Positions 61,839-64,000 of a stretch of 64,000 nt of DNA are shown piece after piece. The notes beneath the pieces are model-generated. The model ran no database searches and had not been told where the DNA came from. It saw nothing but the letters and a program-made list of their open reading frames with translations. Location of the stretch: assembly GCA_030686995.1 (NCBI GenBank), contig CM060680.1:205269322-205333321 (forward strand), read 5' to 3'. The stretch is from Artemisia argyi. Lineage: Eukaryota; Streptophyta; Magnoliopsida; Asterales; Asteraceae. Position numbers and translations under genes: made by a program. How positions within the stretch are numbered: the first letter of the stretch is position 1; each line of letters starts with the position of its first letter.

Positions 61839-64000
61839 ATGGCATCTCAGCAAGATATTCATGCAGCCGGTGCGGAAAACCGACCTCCTATGCTTGAAAA
61901 AGGTGGATATCTCCCATGGACAAGCCGCATGCTTCGTTACATCAAAACTAAGACTGATGGTAACCTCATGCTCAACTCCATTAAGAATGGTCCATTTCAG
62001 CCAAGACAAGTTCAAGTTGCCGGTGATCCAAACTCAACAAATCCTACTGAACCATACATGCGTTTACAAACAGAAGAAGATTACACTGATGAAGACAAGG
62101 CGCAGATCAAAGCTGATGATATGGCAATGCATCTAATCCAACTTGGATTACCTCGGGAGATCTTTGCTGCGGTCGACAGTTGTGAAACTGCTCATGCTAT
62201 GTGGGAACGTGTTAGAAGGATTTGTCATGGAACAGAGATTGGACAACAAGACGTTGAGAACAAACTTCTTACTGAATGGGAGAACTTCACATCCACTAAA
62301 GGTGAACAGATTGAGTCATACTACACAAGGTTTTGCACGTTGATGAATGAGTTAATCAGAAACAAGTTGACACCTCGAACAATTGCAACAAACATCAAAT
62401 TCGTCAATAACCTTCCAGAAGAATGGGGTCGTTATGTTACAATTGTTAATCAGACAAAGGACTTACATCAGGTGAATTATGATCAACTCTATGACTTTCT
62501 GAAGCAAAACCAAGCTGAGGCTAATGAAGTTAGGAAAGAAAGATTGGCAAAGAATCATGATCCTCTCGCACTAATTGCTAATACACCAACACCATTACAA
62601 GTGAACACTCACCAACCATCATCATCCATTCACAACTACATGCAACCATCATGCATTCAACAACCAACACCGGTCTACCAACAACAATTCTACCCACAAC
62701 AACAAGAAGTTATTCCACAACAGACATACCCACAATTCCAAGAACCAGAATTCACTAACAATGATGAAGCTGCTGCAGCATTGACTCAAGCGTTTGCTTT
62801 TCTGACAAAGGCATTCCAAGGACGCTATCCTACACCAACAAACAACAACCAAAGGATTTCATCGAGTACTCGTAACAGGCAGATCGCTCAGCCGAGTTTC
62901 AATATGGGCAACGGAGGCCAAATGGTTGGAGTTTATGGGAATCCGCAGGGATATCAGAATATGCAGAATGCAGGTCAGTATGCAGGAAATCAGAATGCAG
63001 GACAGTTTGCAGGGAATCAGTATGGTCAGAATGCAGGGAATAAGTTGGGTCAGTTTGTTGGAAATCAGAGGGGTCAGAATGTTGGTAATCAGGCAATGGG
63101 TAATCAGAATAGAAATGTTGCAGCTCCAGTAGTTGGGAATTTGGGAAATGTGAATCAGGGTAATCCGGTAAAGTGTTTCAACTGCCAGGGTGTAGGTCAT
63201 ATGGCAAGGAACTGTCCTACTAAGCCAAACAAGAAAGATCTAGCGTACTTGCAGAAAGCAGTGATGTTGGCACAAAAGGCAGGGGCAGGATTTCAGTTGA
63301 ACGCAGAGGAGAATGACTTTATGGCTCTTATGGATGACATGGAAGATAGAGAAGATATCAATGCGAACTGCATATTCATGGCAAATCTTCAGGAGGCTAA
63401 GTATGACACGGATTCTGACACACTTCCTGTTTATGACGTCAATGCAGTCTCTGAGGTATCACACTTCAACACATGTCACAATAATGATATATTTGATATG
63501 TCTCCTCATGAGGAACAGCATTCTGAGAAGCCAGCACCTAATTATGATACATACCTGGACACGCCAAGTAGTAGCAATACTCCTTCAGCAACTCCAGATG
63601 TGAATCATAATGGAGGCTTCGTTTCACAGCATGCTGAGAATGATGAGGAAACACGTGCTTTATTTGAATCATTATTAAATAACTGTGGAATTGAAATTGA
63701 GAAAGTGAAAAAGGTCAATCGCGATGTTAAGGCCGCGAATGTTAAATTGACCGCTGAGCTTGAGAGTTACAAATCCACCGTTAAAGCTTTTGAATTTCAT
63801 AACAAAAGATTGTCTGAATTAGAAACTGGTTATCAAAATTCCGTTTCAGAGAAACAAAAATTGCAACTCAAGTTTGACACACTTGATGTTAATTCTTTCA
63901 AAAAGATAAAATCTTTAAACACGGAAATTTCTGATTTACAAAACCAACTTTCTAAACAAAAAACAGCTTATTCCAATCTTGAAAAAGAAATGGATGAGTT
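61839..64000 (+). CDS. gag: gag of the second Copia element, open to the window end (720 codons seen)
   Basis: It starts MASQQDIHAAGAEN. The UBN2-type gag domain is at about 20-250 (YLPWTSRMLRYIK, LGLPREIFAAVD, AHAMWERVRRI, NNLPEEWGRYV). It is followed by a Gln/Pro-rich stretch, a Gly/Asn/Gln-rich repeat (NAGQYAGNQ-type, about 365-420), a zinc knuckle CFNCQGVGHMARNC at about 444, an acidic segment, and a long coiled coil from about 610 to the edge. No stop is met before position 64000, so the protein is incomplete at its C-terminus. Protease and the rest of pol should follow outside. Confidence 0.93.
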   Translation, partial: MASQQDIHAAGAENRPPMLEKGGYLPWTSRMLRYIKTKTDGNLMLNSIKNGPFQPRQVQVAGDPNSTNPTEPYMRLQTEEDYTDEDKAQIKADDMAMHLIQLGLPREIFAAVDSCETAHAMWERVRRICHGTEIGQQDVENKLLTEWENFTSTKGEQIESYYTRFCTLMNELIRNKLTPRTIATNIKFVNNLPEEWGRYVTIVNQTKDLHQVNYDQLYDFLKQNQAEANEVRKERLAKNHDPLALIANTPTPLQVNTHQPSSSIHNYMQPSCIQQPTPVYQQQFYPQQQEVIPQQTYPQFQEPEFTNNDEAAAALTQAFAFLTKAFQGRYPTPTNNNQRISSSTRNRQIAQPSFNMGNGGQMVGVYGNPQGYQNMQNAGQYAGNQNAGQFAGNQYGQNAGNKLGQFVGNQRGQNVGNQAMGNQNRNVAAPVVGNLGNVNQGNPVKCFNCQGVGHMARNCPTKPNKKDLAYLQKAVMLAQKAGAGFQLNAEENDFMALMDDMEDREDINANCIFMANLQEAKYDTDSDTLPVYDVNAVSEVSHFNTCHNNDIFDMSPHEEQHSEKPAPNYDTYLDTPSSSNTPSATPDVNHNGGFVSQHAENDEETRALFESLLNNCGIEIEKVKKVNRDVKAANVKLTAELESYKSTVKAFEFHNKRLSELETGYQNSVSEKQKLQLKFDTLDVNSFKKIKSLNTEISDLQNQLSKQKTAYSNLEKEMDE

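Larger units (their letters stand above)
60230..64000 (+). mobile_element. second Copia element, 5' part, continues past the window
   Basis: It has an LTR of about 348 bp (60230-60577; TGTAATGTG to GTCCTACA, TATA-like 'tataaaag' at 60392), a primer site TGGTATCAATCGC at 60580, a long leader with tandem repeats, and an open gag running off the window. The start could instead be at 60222, where another TGTA lies. It is the youngest layer visible in the stack. Confidence 0.82.

Overview
This is nuclear DNA of a flowering plant. The genes have spliceosomal introns, there is a plant glutamate-receptor-like gene, and most of the window is LTR retrotransposons stacked inside one another. The Athila-type gag, the Copia accessory ORFs and the antisense ORF of the Tat elements resemble repeats I know from Asteraceae genomes (daisy family). 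That family assignment is inference; the plant assignment is firm.

Layout, left to right. 1-541 is one copy (A) of a low-copy repeat that recurs at 19.0 kb (B) and 30.9 kb (C). 542-1972 is a solo Athila-type LTR with a perfect 5-bp target duplication. About 2.2-17.6 kb is a decayed autonomous Mutator-like element (MULE). It holds a broken mudrA-like transposase and, convergent with it, an intact two-exon GRF zinc-finger gene, and it ends in a recognisable terminal inverted repeat. The transposase gene is split at 3779-14327 by a chromovirus-type Ty3/gypsy complex that has lost pol. The complex is a 6,555-bp tandem unit with 3.46-kb LTRs. It carries gag, an acidic leader ORF, a captured receptor-kinase-like fragment, and a 5S-rRNA-derived segment in each LTR.

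17.6-32.2 kb is the most gene-like part: MITEs, an unidentified small gene start near 19.6 kb, an apparently intact five-exon glutamate-receptor-like (GLR) gene on the minus strand (27317-21970), a hAT-like element containing a non-autonomous MULE, a Stowaway MITE, and a truncated GLR pseudogene.

32.2-64 kb is a nested retrotransposon stack that can be ordered by its junctions. A plus-strand Tat element entered the GLR pseudogene. A minus-strand Athila-type element then entered the Tat gag (target duplication GTAGG). A second, minus-strand Tat with a full-length gag-pol ORF entered the Athila gag, and a later deletion removed the left half of both. Separately, a large Copia element (46487-59908) entered the pol of the first Tat. 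A chromovirus LTR entered that Copia, and a second Copia (60230 to the window end) entered the LTR.

The most interesting content is the large Copia element. Downstream of pol it carries three accessory ORFs: two related antisense ones, each starting with a SUMO-interaction-like motif, and a 1,134-aa sense one. They are arranged around a divergent internal promoter with TATA boxes and a cluster of W-box cores. Other highlights are the 5S-derived segment in the chromovirus LTR, the GRF gene as second gene of a MULE, and an array of TGACG palindromes in the Athila-type LTR.
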